Assembly (NCBI GenBank): GCA_016946835.1 | Contig: JACVTC010000027.1 | Coordinates: forward strand, 185,001-249,000 | DNA from: Neocallimastix lanati (nom. inval.) | Lineage: Eukaryota > Neocallimastigomycota > Neocallimastigomycetes > Neocallimastigales > Neocallimastigaceae | Direction: 5' to 3' | DNA: 64,000 nt | Part shown: in pieces, positions 1 to 12,345 of the stretch | How the letters are laid out: each line of letters starts with the position of its first letter | Position numbering within the stretch: the stretch's first letter is position 1 | The notes under the pieces: generated by a model | What the model was told of the DNA's origin: nothing | The model's database searches: none | Seen by the model: the letters and a program-made list of their open reading frames with translations, nothing else | Translations under genes and position numbers: made by a program

Positions 1-141
1 ATTGCATATTATCATATTTTATTTTTATTATATATAATTTTGATAAAAAAATAAAAAATTAAAAATAAAAATAAAAAAAAAAAAAAAATCATTTACAGAT
101 TTATTATTATTATTATTATTATTTATTATTTTTTGACTTAC

Positions 142-1215
142 ATGGAAAATGACCCATATAACCAATTAAATTATTTTTACCTATTTTTTTTTCCTCATTT
201 ATTATGTAGGATGCAGTACTAATTAAATCATCCCATGTTTTAGGTATTTCTTTTTTATATTTATCTAATAGAGCTTTATTTGAATATAATACTGCATTAT
301 CAATTTTTAAGGGCTATTAGTGGAAATAATATATATTTAATTATAGTTAGTTTTAATTGTCATCACTACAAATATAAATATAAATTTGTATTTTTTTTAT
401 TTTATAAAAATATATATATATATAAATATTTATAAATATTTCAAAAAAAATTATAAACTTTTTTAATTTTAATAATAGTTAATATATTAGAAAAAAAAAA
501 AAAAAAAAAAAGATATAATCATATATAATAACTATATATTCAATAGTAATGTCTATAGTATTAAAAAAAATAATAAAATAAAACAATAATTGAATGTTAA
601 TATATTTACCAAACCCACAACTTTTCCTTTATAATAAATAATATTCAAAAAATCTTTCCTGGAATAATTATCTATTAATTCCTTAGAAACATAGTTTTTT
701 AGATCTGCGGCATACTTTTCAAATTTTTTAGTATGGATAACATCCATCATTATTAGATCAAAACTTTCTGATTTTTTTTGTAAAGATCTTTCTATAATTG
801 AAGTATAATCATCTGAATTGACAGTTAAATTTGAACTAGAAAATAAATATATACTTAGATTTATATCTAAGTTATTCTTCTTAGAATATTCATTAAAATC
901 ATCTATTATTTCTTGAGTATAAACATCATTCTCGGTATAAGATGTTGTAGTAATACATAAATCGATTCCATTAGTAGTATCTATATTATAAATATAAAAA
1001 GGAAAAATTATTAAATATAAAAAAAAAAAAAAAAAAAAAAATTATATATCATTAATAATAATAATTATATAATCATATTAATAATTAATATTAATTAATT
1101 TTTTTGTTACATATTATATATAAAGTTTTATTATAGAAGTATTAATTTTTCAATTACAGTAATATAAAGATAATATTATGTAGATGATATAAATAAATCT
1201 TTTAATTTTATGCAT
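142..1215 (-). CDS. Solute-binding-domain / 7TM receptor, 5' part (runs off window)
   Basis: Three exons can be read on the - strand: 1158-1215 (signal peptide, MHKIKRFIYIIYIILS...), 610-980 and 142-313. Junctions are GT..AG and phases agree (1, 0, 1). Translation closely matches the + strand gene at 59327-62661 exon by exon: exon 2 has SYTENDVYTQ, DVIHTKKFEKYAADLKNYVS and KELIDNYS; exon 3 has NAVLYSNKALLDKY, PKTWDDLI and EEKKIGKNNLIGY. Exon 3 is 172 nt in both copies. The pattern is that of the N-lobe of bacterial-type extracellular solute-binding proteins. By homology to the right-hand paralogue the missing 3' part should hold the C-lobe and seven membrane helices, making a class C-like receptor at the plasma membrane. 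The ligand is unknown. Unlike its paralogue, this copy has no frameshift in the visible exons. The gene continues left of base 1. Confidence 0.8.
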
Positions 1216-2622
<1,407 letters not shown>

Positions 2623-2734
2623 TGTTAACACACTTAAATTTATGATTAATAAATTTTAATGTCGTTTATTTATTTTTATTTATTAGGAATTAAACCTCTA
2701 TTTTAATGTAAATATTACAGTGAGCATTTTATGT
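2623..2734 (-). repeat. copia-2 3' LTR, piece 1 of 3
   Basis: Matches 13109-13221 with about two substitutions. Its last nine bases, ATTTTATGT (2726-2734), are the left copy of the MULE-1 target duplication. Confidence 0.85.
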
Positions 2735-3154
2735 AGAATGTGAAGCAATTCGACATAATTTATGTATAATTATCATAAAATTTTGTACAATGTGTATAAT
2801 ATATGTAATACGCCACTATTTTCAACGTATATTTTTATTTATTGTTTTTTAGCATTAAAAAAATAAAATAAAAGCAAAAAAAAGAATAAATAAAAGAATA
2901 AATGTATTTTAGCATTAAAAAAATAAAATAAAAGCAAAAAAAGAATAAATAAGTTTTCTGTTGAGAATTTTATTTTATTTTTATTTTTTTTTAATTTTAT
3001 TTTATTATTATATTTTATTATTAAATATTTTATAATAAAACCTTTCCATTTTATTTTATTCAAATAAAATAAATAAAATTATATATTTTATTATTAAATT
3101 AATTAAATAATAAAATAAAATTTATTATAATATTAAATATTTATTATTAATAAA

Positions 3155-3310
3155 ATTTAAATATTGATATTGATATTAATAAAATATTTTGATATTGATA
3201 TTAATGAAATATTTTGATATTGATATTAATGAAATATTTTGACATTGATATTAATAAAATATATTGATATTGATATTAATAAAATATATTGATATTGATA
3301 TAAATATAAT
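3155..3310. repeat. Tandem repeat of GATATTGATATTAAT units
   Basis: About six copies of a unit near 25 bp (TTGATATTGATATTAATAAAA and variants), just downstream of the MULE-1 transposase remnant. Confidence 0.8.
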
Positions 3311-3418
3311 TTAAACTATATATATTCTAATTAATTATTATTCATATATTTAGAGTGTATTTAATTCTATTAAACATTTATACCATAAATCAATGATATC
3401 ATTTTTTCACATTTTTTA

Positions 3419-4777
3419 TCAATTAATCGGATTCCTTTTTTTTTTTTTGTATTTTTTAATGAAATCATTGATTTCATCAGTTTTTGTTAATATTCTTTTT
3501 TTTTTCCAAACTCCTTCAATTTTCCTTTTGTAATTATTGTAAGATAAAGATTCTTCTCTTTTTAAATGATAAATCAATTCATAGAAAGAAGGTCTTTTGT
3601 AAAACAATTTTTTTAAGTAATTGTTAAAAGATTCTGAAGCATTATTTGTTATGTGGTTTACATCGTTATAATAATTCCAATATTGAATATCATATTTATA
3701 TAAATAAGTCTTATTAAAATATTCCAAAAAATTTAAAAAATTGAAATAATTATATATTTGACATATAATTTTAATATAATTATAAATATCAAATATATAT
3801 TCAGGATTTATAAAAGGAAAATTTGTAATAGCTTTATATAACAAATAAATTTTATGATTATTTTCAACTTCATTATAACATAATTTATTTTTTTTGAACT
3901 TCAAACGATCTTTTATAATGCCATACACAATATTTAATAGTAATATTATGAAATATTTTAATGGAAGCATTGGATATACTCTTTTCAAAATCACAATGCA
4001 AAATTTTTGGTATAACTATAATATTATTATTATAATTACTTATAATATTATTATTATAATTACTTTCATTCTTTTTTAATTCTTCAAATAACAATTCATA
4101 GGTTGCTTGTTCTTTATTATTTAATATAGATAGTGATGTAGTATAAAAACTATTTATTTCTGAAGCAAACTTGATAACCAAATATTGGTGCAATATAAAA
4201 TGTACCATCAGCAAACATATGTTCGTTGTATTTTATAGACAATTCTGTTTGGAATGGGGAATGATGATTGAAAAATTATAATATTAGAATTTTTGTATAT
4301 CATAAAATTTTCATCTCTTTCGTTTATATAATATTCAGATTTATCTGGAATTTCATTAAATTTTGATATATATCAGGAGGTAGTTGTTTTTTAATATATC
4401 TTGATATTTGGGATTTAATTGAAATATATTCAGGGCATATCAATCCAATTTCTTCAAATATTTCATTATATATGTTTTGGATTTATATCAAATGGGATTG
4501 AGGTTTTTCTTATTTCATTTTTCATTTTATGTTTTACTACTGATACAGATACATCATATTCTTTTCCTGGATGAGTATGTTTGTTTTCATATTTTATTAC
4601 TTTATTATTATCATTTAGAATAATGTAAGATTTACATTTTTTAACTGTTTTACATTTAGTACATTGGAATATTTTTGTATTATTCGTTATATACCATAAA
4701 TTAAATTTATATTTTCTATTTACAATGATTTGGTTTTTTTCTTTATTAGTTTCACTTATTTCTAATTGATCATCCAT
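3419..4777 (-). pseudogene. FLYWCH / MULE transposase, frameshifted
   Basis: Three blocks in different frames align with the intact 483-aa transposase at 9216-10667. The N-terminal block (4466-4777) keeps a FLYWCH-type zinc-binding pattern: FQCTKCKTVKKCKS, then KHTHPGKE, with both histidines present. The middle block (3885-4214) has the second catalytic aspartate region (HCDFEKSISNASIKIF) and the IKYCVWHYKR zinc-like CxxH. The C-terminal block (3419-3994) has the third acidic motif NNASESFNNYLKK. At least two frameshifts and in-frame stops between about 3990 and 4466 mean no full-length protein. In sequence it is closely related to, but clearly distinct from, the MULE-2 copy. Confidence 0.88.
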
Positions 4778-4870
4778 TTATTATAAATATTTTAAATTAA
4801 AAGTTTTATTTTTTATATTTTAATTTTTTTTGTTTTAATCTATTTTTTTTTATCTTATATTTTATTTTAT

Positions 4871-4912
<42 letters not shown>

Positions 4913-5420
4913 TTATTTTTTATTTTAAATTTTACTTTATTATTTATTTTTTTTTATCTTATGTTTTATTTTATACTTTTTTTTTTATTTTATATTTTAC
5001 TTTTTTTTTTTTTTTTTTATATTTTATAATTTACTTTATTATTTATTTTCTTTATTTTATATTTTACTTTTTTTTATATATTTTATATTTTATAATTTAC
5101 TTTATTATTTATTTTTTTTTATTTTTTATTTTACTTTATTATTCTTTTTTTTTATATTTTATTTTACTTTATTATTTATTTTTTTATATTTTATATTTTA
5201 CTTTATTATTCTTTTTTTTATATTTTATATTTTACTTTATTATTTATTTTTTTATATTTTTTATTTTACTTTATTATTTATTTTTTTTATTTTTTATTTA
5301 TTTTTTATTTACTTTATTATATATATATATTTTTTTTACTGTAAATGTTTTTAAAATTAAAAAAAAATAAAAATAAAAATAAAAATAAAAATAAATTTAA
5401 CCCTATTCCTATTCATTTAT
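4778..5420. repeat. T-rich low-complexity block (TTTATTTTACTTTATTA variants)
   Basis: Irregular tandem TTTTTATTTTATATTTTACTTTATTATT units and pure T runs upstream of the MULE-1 transposase remnant. No gene seen. Confidence 0.8.
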
Positions 5421-5497
5421 TTTTACAAGCCACATTGTAATACATGAATAAATGATCAAACATAAATTATGTCGAAATGCAATACTCCCTTTTATGT

Positions 5498-5562
5498 ATT
5501 TAACTATTCATCATTTGTGCCACATTAGATTCATATATATCACGTGCATCAATAATTATTAT
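5498..5562 (-). repeat. copia-2 3' LTR, piece 2 of 3
   Basis: Continues piece 1 and matches 13213-13268 (ATTTAACTATTCATCATTTG...). It ends in AATTATTAT (5554-5562), the left target duplication of MULE-2. Confidence 0.85.
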
Positions 5563-6264
5563 GGGGGTGGTGCGTTTCGGAATGTGGCTTTAAATATTTT
5601 TACATAAATTTTCATTTCGGAATGTGGCTTATATTATTTTTTTTATAAATTTTTATTTATGAATATAATATTTAAATATTAAAATAAAATGGCACATATA
5701 ATTTCTTTGAAAAAATAATTATTAAAAATATTTAAAATGTGATATATTTCAAAAAAAATAATGATTTACATTCGCCATATTCTGAAAATTTTTATTTATT
5801 TATTAATTTATTCATTTAATTATTTAATAATAATATTTAATAATATTTCTTTTTATACTATTTTCTAATTATAAAGTTTGTTTATTATATGGAAATATAA
5901 TAATTTACATTAATTTAAAATACTGTAAAAATTATAATAAAATTCATGTTAATATATATGAATATGCTATATCATTTATTTATTATATAATTTATTTGTT
6001 GCTAAATTCAGTTTTTATATTAATTTCATATCAATATCTTATTTATTTTATTTTATCATATTATATATTATTATTTCACTGCATATTTATTTTATTTTAT
6101 TTTATTTTATTTTATTTCGATTGATACTTGCAATTTATTATAATTCACATATTTATTTTATTTTATTAGTACTTGTATTTTTATTATAATTCAAATATTT
6201 ATTTTGTTTTATTTTATTTTATTTTTATTAATACTTGTATTTTTATTATAATTCAAATAATTTT

Positions 6265-6600
6265 TTTATTTTATTTTATTTTATTTTATTTTATTTTATT
6301 TTATTTTATTTTATTTTATTTTATTTTATTTTATTTTTATTAATACTTTATTCCTTTATATTACTTCACTATTTATTTTATTTTATTTTATTTTATTTTA
6401 TTTTATTTTATTTTATTTTATTTTATTTTATTTTATTTTATTTTATTTTATTTTATTTTATTTTATTTTATTTTATTTTATTTTATTTTATTTTATTTTA
6501 TTTTATTTTATTTTATTTTATTTTATTTTATTTTATTTTATTTTATTTTATTTTATTTTATTTTATTTTATTTTATTTTATTTTATTTTATTTTATTTTA
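6265..6600. repeat. (TTTTA)n array
   Basis: Long pentanucleotide TTTTA/ATTTT runs (6265-6336 and 6375-6600) leading directly into the 47-bp minisatellite. The open frame here (FILFYFILFYF) is a consequence of the repeat. Confidence 0.95.
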
Positions 6601-6601
6601 T

Positions 6602-8345
6602 TCAATCTGTACTTCATATTTATATTTCAACTATTTATTTTATTTTATTCATTCTGTATTTCATATTTATATTTCAACTATTTATTTTATTTTATTCAAT
6701 CTGTACTTCATATTTATATTTCAACTATTTATTTTATTTTATTCATTCTGTATTTCATATTTATATTTCAACTATTTATTTTATTTTATTCAATCTGTAC
6801 TTTATATTTATATTTCAACTATTTATTTTATTTTATTCATTCTGTATTTCATATTTATATTTCAACTATTTATTTTATTTTATTCATTCTGTACTTCATA
6901 TTTATATTTCAACTATTTATTTTATTTTATTCAATCTGTACTTTATATTTATATTTCAACTATTTATTTTATTTTATTCATTCTGTACTTCATATTTATA
7001 TTTCAACTATTTATTTTATTTTATTCATTCTGTACTTTATATTTATATTTCAACTATTTATTTTATTTTATTCAATCTGTACTTTATATTTATATTTCAA
7101 CTATTTATTTTATTTTATTCATTCTGTACTTCATATTTATATTTCAACTATTTATTTTATTCAATCTGTACTTTATATTTATATTTCAACTATTTATTTT
7201 ATTTTATTCAATCTGTACTTTATATTTATATTTCAACTATTTATTTTATTTTATTCATTCTGTACTTCATATTTATATTTCAACTATTTATTTTATTCAA
7301 TCTGTACTTTATATTTATATTTCAACTATTAATTTTATTTTATTCAATCTGTACTTCATATTTTTATTTCAACTATTTATTTTATTTTATTCAATCTGTA
7401 CTTTATATTTATATTTCAACTATTTATTTTATTTTATTCATTCTGTATTTCATATTTATATTTCAACTATTTATTTTATTTTATTCATTCTGTACTTCAT
7501 ATTTATATTTCAACTATTTATTTTATTTTATTCAATCTGTACTTTATATTTATATTTCAACTATTTATTTTATTTTATTCATTCTGTACTTCATATTTAT
7601 ATTTCAACTATTTATTTTATTTTATTCATCCTGTACTTTATATTTATATTTCAACTATTTATTTTATTTTATTCAATCTGTACTTTATATTTATATTTCA
7701 ACTATTTATTTTATTTTATTCATTCTGTACTTCATATTTATATTTCAACTATTTATTTTATTCAATCTGTACTTTATATTTATATTTCAACTATTTATTT
7801 TATTTTATTCAATCTGTACTTTATATTTATATTTCAACTATTTATTTTATTTTATTCATTCTGTACTTCATATTTATATTTCAACTATTTATTTTATTCA
7901 ATCTGTACTTTATATTTATATTTCAACTATTTATTTTATTTTATTCATCCTGTACTTTATATTTATATTTCAACTATTTATTTTATTTTATTCATTCTGT
8001 ACTTCATATTTATATTTCAACTATTTATTTTATTTTATTCAATCTGTACTTCATATTTATATTTCAACTATTTATTTTATTTTATTCATTCTGTACTTCA
8101 TATTTATATTTCAACTATTTATATTATTTTTATTTTATTTTATTTTATTTTATTTTATTTTATTCAATCTGTACTTCATATTTTTATTTCAACTATTTAT
8201 TTTATTTTATTCAATCTGTACTTTATATTTATATTTCAACTATTAATTTTATTTTATTCATCCTGTACTTCATATTTATATTTCAACTATTTATTTTATT
8301 TTATTCAATCTGTACTTTATATTTATATTTCAACTATTTATTTTA
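6602..8345. repeat. 47-bp minisatellite, about 37 copies
   Basis: The unit is CAATCTGTACTTTATATTTA + TATTTCAACT + ATTTATTTTATTTTATT. The first about 34 bp are strongly conserved and the TTTTA tail varies in length (some units 42 bp). Variants CAATCTG/CATTCTG/CATCCTG and ACTTTAT/ACTTCAT tend to alternate, suggesting higher-order amplification. Related single or clustered copies occur at about 29302, 34858, 48463 and, reversed, 62890-63215. It lies inside MULE-2 but is not MULE-specific. Confidence 0.95.
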
Positions 8346-9215
8346 TTTTATTTTATTTTATATACTTATACTTCTATATTATTACATTCTATATTTTTTT
8401 CATTTTATTTTTAAATATTCTTTTTAAAATTCTTATTTCCTTTTTAATATTTTTTTTATCTAATATTTTAAATAAATTTTATATAATACGAAAATCTTTT
8501 TTACTCAGGAGCATTATATTTAACTTGATAAGGAAAGATTATTTGAAAATTTAATTATAAATATTAAATTAAAACTTTTTTTTAGTAATAATAATAATAA
8601 CAATAACATTTTTAAACATAAATTTCTATTAAATAATAAATAAATTATTTTAGATATTTATATTATACAAATCTAATAAACTAACAAAAAGAGCATTACT
8701 ATTTTTACAAATAGTAAAGTTTTTTTAGAAAGCCTGATAGAAATAATTTAAAATATTAATTATTTTCTTTTATAAGTATTATAATACTTAAATATCATTA
8801 TATATATTTAAAATGTATATTTGAATATTTATTAAAAATATGAAATATACATTAAATATATTTTTAAAAAATATATTAATTTAATAATTGGTTTATTTTA
8901 TAAAAATTATTTATTTATTTATTAATTTACTACAATATAAAATAAAAATAATGAGAAATGCAATACATTCATATTTTTAATATTTTATAATACTAATATA
9001 TAATAATAAAGACATCTTTTAATTTTATTTAATAATATTTAATTAAGTAAAAAATATTTAAAATAAATTTATAAAAAAAATTATTTTTTAATATTTTTAA
9101 GCTAACCCTTCAATAAATATTAAATAAATTTAAATATTGAATTTCTTATTAAATAAAAAAATTTAATTTTCAATTAATTGTAATTATGATTTTGAAAGGA
9201 TTTTAATAATTATTT
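8346..9215. other. AT-rich spacer inside MULE-2
   Basis: No ORF or repeat of note. It lies downstream of the transposase stop codon and presumably includes its 3' untranslated sequence. Confidence 0.5.
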
Positions 9216-10667
9216 TTATTTTGTTTTATTAAAATTAATGATTTCATTATTCAATCTAATTAAACAATTAAACCAATTTTCGATGATATCATTTTTACTA
9301 CATCCAATATTTTTTAATTCGGCTTCCATATTTTTATAATATTCAACTAAAATATTAATGTCATCGACCCTTTCTGATATTCTGCTCTTTTTTCTCCAAA
9401 TTCCTTTAATTCTCATATGGTAATCATAGTAAGATTTGGATTCTTCAAATTGTATTGTATATATTAATTTATAAAATGAAGGCTTTTTTACAAATAAATT
9501 TTTTAAATAACTGTTATAAGATTCTGAAGCATTATTTGTTATGTGGTCTATATTATTGTAATAATTCCAATATTTTGTATTATAGATATTTAGAAATGTT
9601 TTCTCAAAATAATCTAAAAAATTCAAAAATTGGGAACAGGTAGATTTATATCTCATGCATGTATTTTTAATTTTATTAAAAATATCAGGTATGTATTCAA
9701 TATTAATAAAACATAAATTAGAAATCGCTTTATAATAAGTATTTAAAATATTATGATCTTTCACTTCCTTGTAACATAATTTATTTTTTTTTGTCATTAA
9801 TAATCTTTTATAATGCCAAAAACAATATTTAATATTTATATTGGGAAAAATATTTTCCACTGCATTAGATATTCCTTTTTCAAAATCACAATGAAAAATT
9901 TTTTCTGAGAAATTAATATTTGCATTATATTTAATTATATTTTTTTTTATTTCATTAAATAATATTTCGTAAGTTGTTTGTTCTTTGTTTTTTAATATTG
10001 ACATGGAAGTAGTGTAAAAACAATTTAATTCTGTAACATAAGTTCTGGTAATGAATACTTGATAACTATTAGTTGGAGCTATTAAAAATGTACCATCAGC
10101 AAATATATGTTTATTCTCCATAAATAATTTTGCTTGGAATGGTGATTGAAAAATTATTATATTAGAATTTTTGAATATCATAAAGTATTCACCTCTTATT
10201 GTTTTATAATATTCAGATACATTAGGAACTTCATCAAATGTTTTTACATTAGGAAATAATTGTTTGTTTTTATATCTTGTTATTTGGGATTTAATTGTTT
10301 TATATTCAGGGCATATATATCCTATTTCTTGAGAAATTTTATCAAATATGCGTTTTGATTTTATATCAGAAGGAATCAAACTTTTTTTTATTTCATCTTT
10401 AATTTTATGTTTTATTAATGATTTGGATGCATTAATTTCATTACCAGGATAATTATGTGAAGAATCATAATTTAAAACCTCTTTATTATCATTTAAAATA
10501 ATAAAAGACTTACATTTATTTAATGTTTTATATTCTGTACATCTATATATTTTTGTATTATCTTTTTTTAATTTTGAAAAATTATATTTAAATTTTCGAT
10601 CTATAATTATTTGCTCTTTTCCTCGATTTGTTTCACTTATATCAATTTTTAGATTTCCCTCCATCAA
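9216..10667 (-). CDS. MULE transposase with FLYWCH-type zinc finger
   Basis: Intact 483-aa single-exon ORF. Residues about 41-75 form a FLYWCH/WRKY-like zinc-binding N-terminus (C43, C52, H71), but the last expected histidine is Tyr73 (HNYPG, against HTHPG in the MULE-1 copy). Residues about 185-390 match the MULE transposase domain. Candidate DDE residues are D191 (IFADGTF), D261 (HCDFEKGISNA) and E382 (NNASESYNSYLK), with the usual CxxH (C282, H285; YCFWHYKR) between the second D and E. It would cut and paste elements with matching ends and make 9-bp duplications. It sits in a complete TIR/TSD element, so it may be functional. The second methionine is an equally good start. The lost ligand could weaken DNA binding, or another residue may substitute. 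Confidence 0.92.
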   Translation of the reverse strand: MMEGNLKIDISETNRGKEQIIIDRKFKYNFSKLKKDNTKIYRCTEYKTLNKCKSFIILNDNKEVLNYDSSHNYPGNEINASKSLIKHKIKDEIKKSLIPSDIKSKRIFDKISQEIGYICPEYKTIKSQITRYKNKQLFPNVKTFDEVPNVSEYYKTIRGEYFMIFKNSNIIIFQSPFQAKLFMENKHIFADGTFLIAPTNSYQVFITRTYVTELNCFYTTSMSILKNKEQTTYEILFNEIKKNIIKYNANINFSEKIFHCDFEKGISNAVENIFPNINIKYCFWHYKRLLMTKKNKLCYKEVKDHNILNTYYKAISNLCFINIEYIPDIFNKIKNTCMRYKSTCSQFLNFLDYFEKTFLNIYNTKYWNYYNNIDHITNNASESYNSYLKNLFVKKPSFYKLIYTIQFEESKSYYDYHMRIKGIWRKKSRISERVDDINILVEYYKNMEAELKNIGCSKNDIIENWFNCLIRLNNEIINFNKTK

Positions 10668-10776
10668 AATTTTTAATATAAATATTAATAAATATGAAAA
10701 TATTTATTTTTTATTTTTTATTTAATATGTATTTTCAATTTTTTTTAAAAATTACAATTATAAATATAAAAATATT

Positions 10777-11165
10777 TTATTTTATTTCAAGAAAATTATT
10801 AAAAAAATATTTATCTTTTTTTTTTTATTTTATTTTTTCATTATAAAATAAAATATTTATTTAATTATTATTTATTTATATAATAAAAAATTACAGTTAT
10901 AAATATAAATAAATATGAAAATATTTTATTTTATTTCAAGAAAATTACTAATAAAATATTTTATTTCAAGAAAATTACTAATAAAATATTTTATTTCAAG
11001 AAAATTACTAATAAAATATTTTATTTCAAGAAAATTACTAATAAAATATTTTATTTCAAGAAAATTACTAAAAAAATATTTATCTTTTCTTTTTTTTATT
11101 TTATTTTTTTATTATAAAATAAAATATTTATTTATTTATTATTTATTTATTTATTTATTTATATA
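10777..11165. repeat. 30-bp tandem repeat plus AT-rich flank
   Basis: Five copies of a 30-bp unit (ATTTTATTTCAAGAAAATTA + CTAATAAAAT) at about 10921-11075. A degenerate copy lies at about 10770-10800, upstream of the transposase start. Confidence 0.9.
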
Positions 11166-11199
11166 ATAAAAAATTACAGTTATAAATATAAATAAAAAT

Positions 11200-11400
11200 G
11201 AAAATATTTTATTTTATTTATTTTGTATTTTATTTTTTTAATCTTTTTTATTTTTTTTATTTTTTTTTTATTTTTTATTTTTTTTATTTTTTTATTTTTT
11301 TTATTTTTTTATTTTTTTTATTTTTTTATTTTTTTATTTTTTTTATTTTTTTATTTTTTTATTTTTTTATTTTTTATTATCAAATATATATTAAATTATG
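11200..11400. repeat. T-rich (ATTTTTTT)n block
   Basis: Irregular ATTTTTT/ATTTTTTT units. Overlapping poly-Phe frames are artefacts. Confidence 0.9.
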
Positions 11401-11547
11401 AAATTATTATAAAATAAAATATTTATTTAATTATTATTTAATTATTTATTTATATAAAAAAATTTATATATAATACGCCATCTCAAAAAGCATGTGGCTT
11501 ATATCTATTCACGTGCGGTTCCGAAACGCGCTCTCCCCAATTATTAT

Positions 11548-11572
11548 ATACATAATTTTAGGACAGTTATCA
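11548..11572 (-). repeat. copia-2 3' LTR, piece 3 of 3 (LTR start)
   Basis: Resumes the LTR after MULE-2 and ends with GTTATCA on the + strand, that is TGATAAC as the LTR start in element sense. The purine-rich tract follows immediately. Confidence 0.7.
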
Positions 11573-11590
11573 CTCTCCCCTCAATCTTGA
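11573..11590 (-). promoter_or_regulatory. Polypurine tract of copia-2
   Basis: In element sense GATTGAGGGGAGAG directly abuts the 3' LTR start TGATAAC. This is the expected position and composition for plus-strand priming. The copia-1 counterpart is TTTAGGGAGAA at about 51062-51075. Confidence 0.7.
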
Positions 11591-11689
11591 TTTATTAAAA
11601 TAAATTAAGATTGGATATTAATAAAATAATTTATGTATATTATTATTGGATTAAAATGTGATCTAAATAAATATATTAAATATTCATTA

Positions 11690-11740
11690 TTATTATTTAT
11701 CATTAATGTGCACCAATGGGTTTGTCAATATTAATAGTGA
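11690..11740 (-). pseudogene. RNase H C-terminal remnant of copia-2 pol
   Basis: One frame of the - strand gives ILTNPLVHINDK, resembling the conserved tail ILTKPL..I..DKF of copia RNase H, and it lies shortly upstream of the polypurine tract as it should. It is very short and TKPL reads TNPL, so it is a weak call supported by position. Confidence 0.45.
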
Positions 11741-11847
11741 TGATAGGATTTAAATTGTATTAAACAATTATATTTTTATCTTAAAAAAAAAAAAAAATCA
11801 TCTATCACAATATTAATGTTAAAATGAAATATTATTTATTTACTTTT

Positions 11848-12246
11848 CTTTCATCTTATTAATTTAAATGAATTTCAAAATTAATAAGGATTTTTATAAA
11901 TTAAAATATTATTCAATATTAATAAGGATTTTTTTTTTAATAAATTTATCATCTTATTATTTTTACTAATAAGGATTTTTGTAAATTAATCATCTTATTA
12001 CTTTTATTAATAAGAATTATTAAAATAAAATTTAATTGACTTCTTATTAAATAATGTAATAAGGTTATTTCTGTTAATATTTATAAATAGAATTTGATTT
12101 AAATTCAATTCTTATATTGATATTTCACTAATAAGGATAAATTATTTTATTATTTTTCTTCTTATTAATGTTACATTAATAAGGATGATTTATTAACCAT
12201 TTTATGGTCATCTTATTAGTTACTTTTATATCATTCTTCTTATTAA
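11848..12246. repeat. Cluster of TAATAAGGAT and inverted ATCTTATTA motifs
   Basis: About seven direct copies of (T/C)TAATAAGGAT and about seven opposite-strand copies (ATCTTATTA, TTCTTATTAA) alternate over 400 bp, able to pair with a one-base bulge. No ORF. It lies in the internal region of copia-2 and may be a separate small insertion. Confidence 0.6.
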
Positions 12247-12312
12247 TATAATTTAATTATAAGTAAATAAATAAATATAATTCATTCTTAAGTATATTAC
12301 AATACATTCTCA

Positions 12313-12317
<5 letters not shown>

Positions 12318-12345
<28 letters not shown>

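Larger units (their letters stand above)
2735..5488 (-). mobile_element. MULE-1, decayed Mutator-like element inserted in the LTR
   Basis: Both ends carry an inverted repeat. The left end has GCAATTCGACATAATTTATGT (2747 on) and the right end read in reverse has GCATTTCGACATAATTTATG, about 19 of 20 identical, with a further 10-12 weakly matching terminal bases. Flanks are ATTTTATGT (2726-2734) and CTTTTATGT (5489-5497), a 9-bp target duplication with one mismatch, as expected for MULEs. The uninterrupted LTR at 13109 has the same site once, which confirms the insertion. Inside are a broken transposase on the - strand and T-rich low-complexity DNA. Confidence 0.8.
5563..11538 (-). mobile_element. 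MULE-2, Mutator-like element with intact transposase
   Basis: The left end reads GGGGGTGGTGCGTTTCGGAA and the right end in reverse GGGGAGAGCGCGTTTCGGAA, a terminal inverted repeat with about 15 of 20 matches including an 11-base core. Each end is flanked by the same nine bases AATTATTAT (5554-5562 and 11539-11547), the length typical of MULE target duplications. The LTR sequence resumes correctly on both sides. It is about 6 kb long. Contents in order: subterminal GGAATGTGGCTT repeats (5578-5632), AT-rich DNA, a (TTTTA)n block and a 47-bp minisatellite, an AT-rich spacer, the transposase, a 30-bp tandem repeat, and the right end with GCATGTGGCTTATA. An intact ORF, clean TSD and good TIR suggest recent activity. 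Confidence 0.82.

Noticed and set aside
6235-7332. 365-codon open frame of FILFYF / YLYFNYLFYFI repeats
   Set aside because: Pure product of (TTTTA)n and the 47-bp minisatellite, whose lengths keep the frame open. Composition is only F/I/L/Y/S/C.
6602-8345. Regularly spaced repeats suggestive of CRISPR
   Set aside because: The 'spacers' are TTTTA runs with no diversity, there are no cas genes, and the window is eukaryotic.
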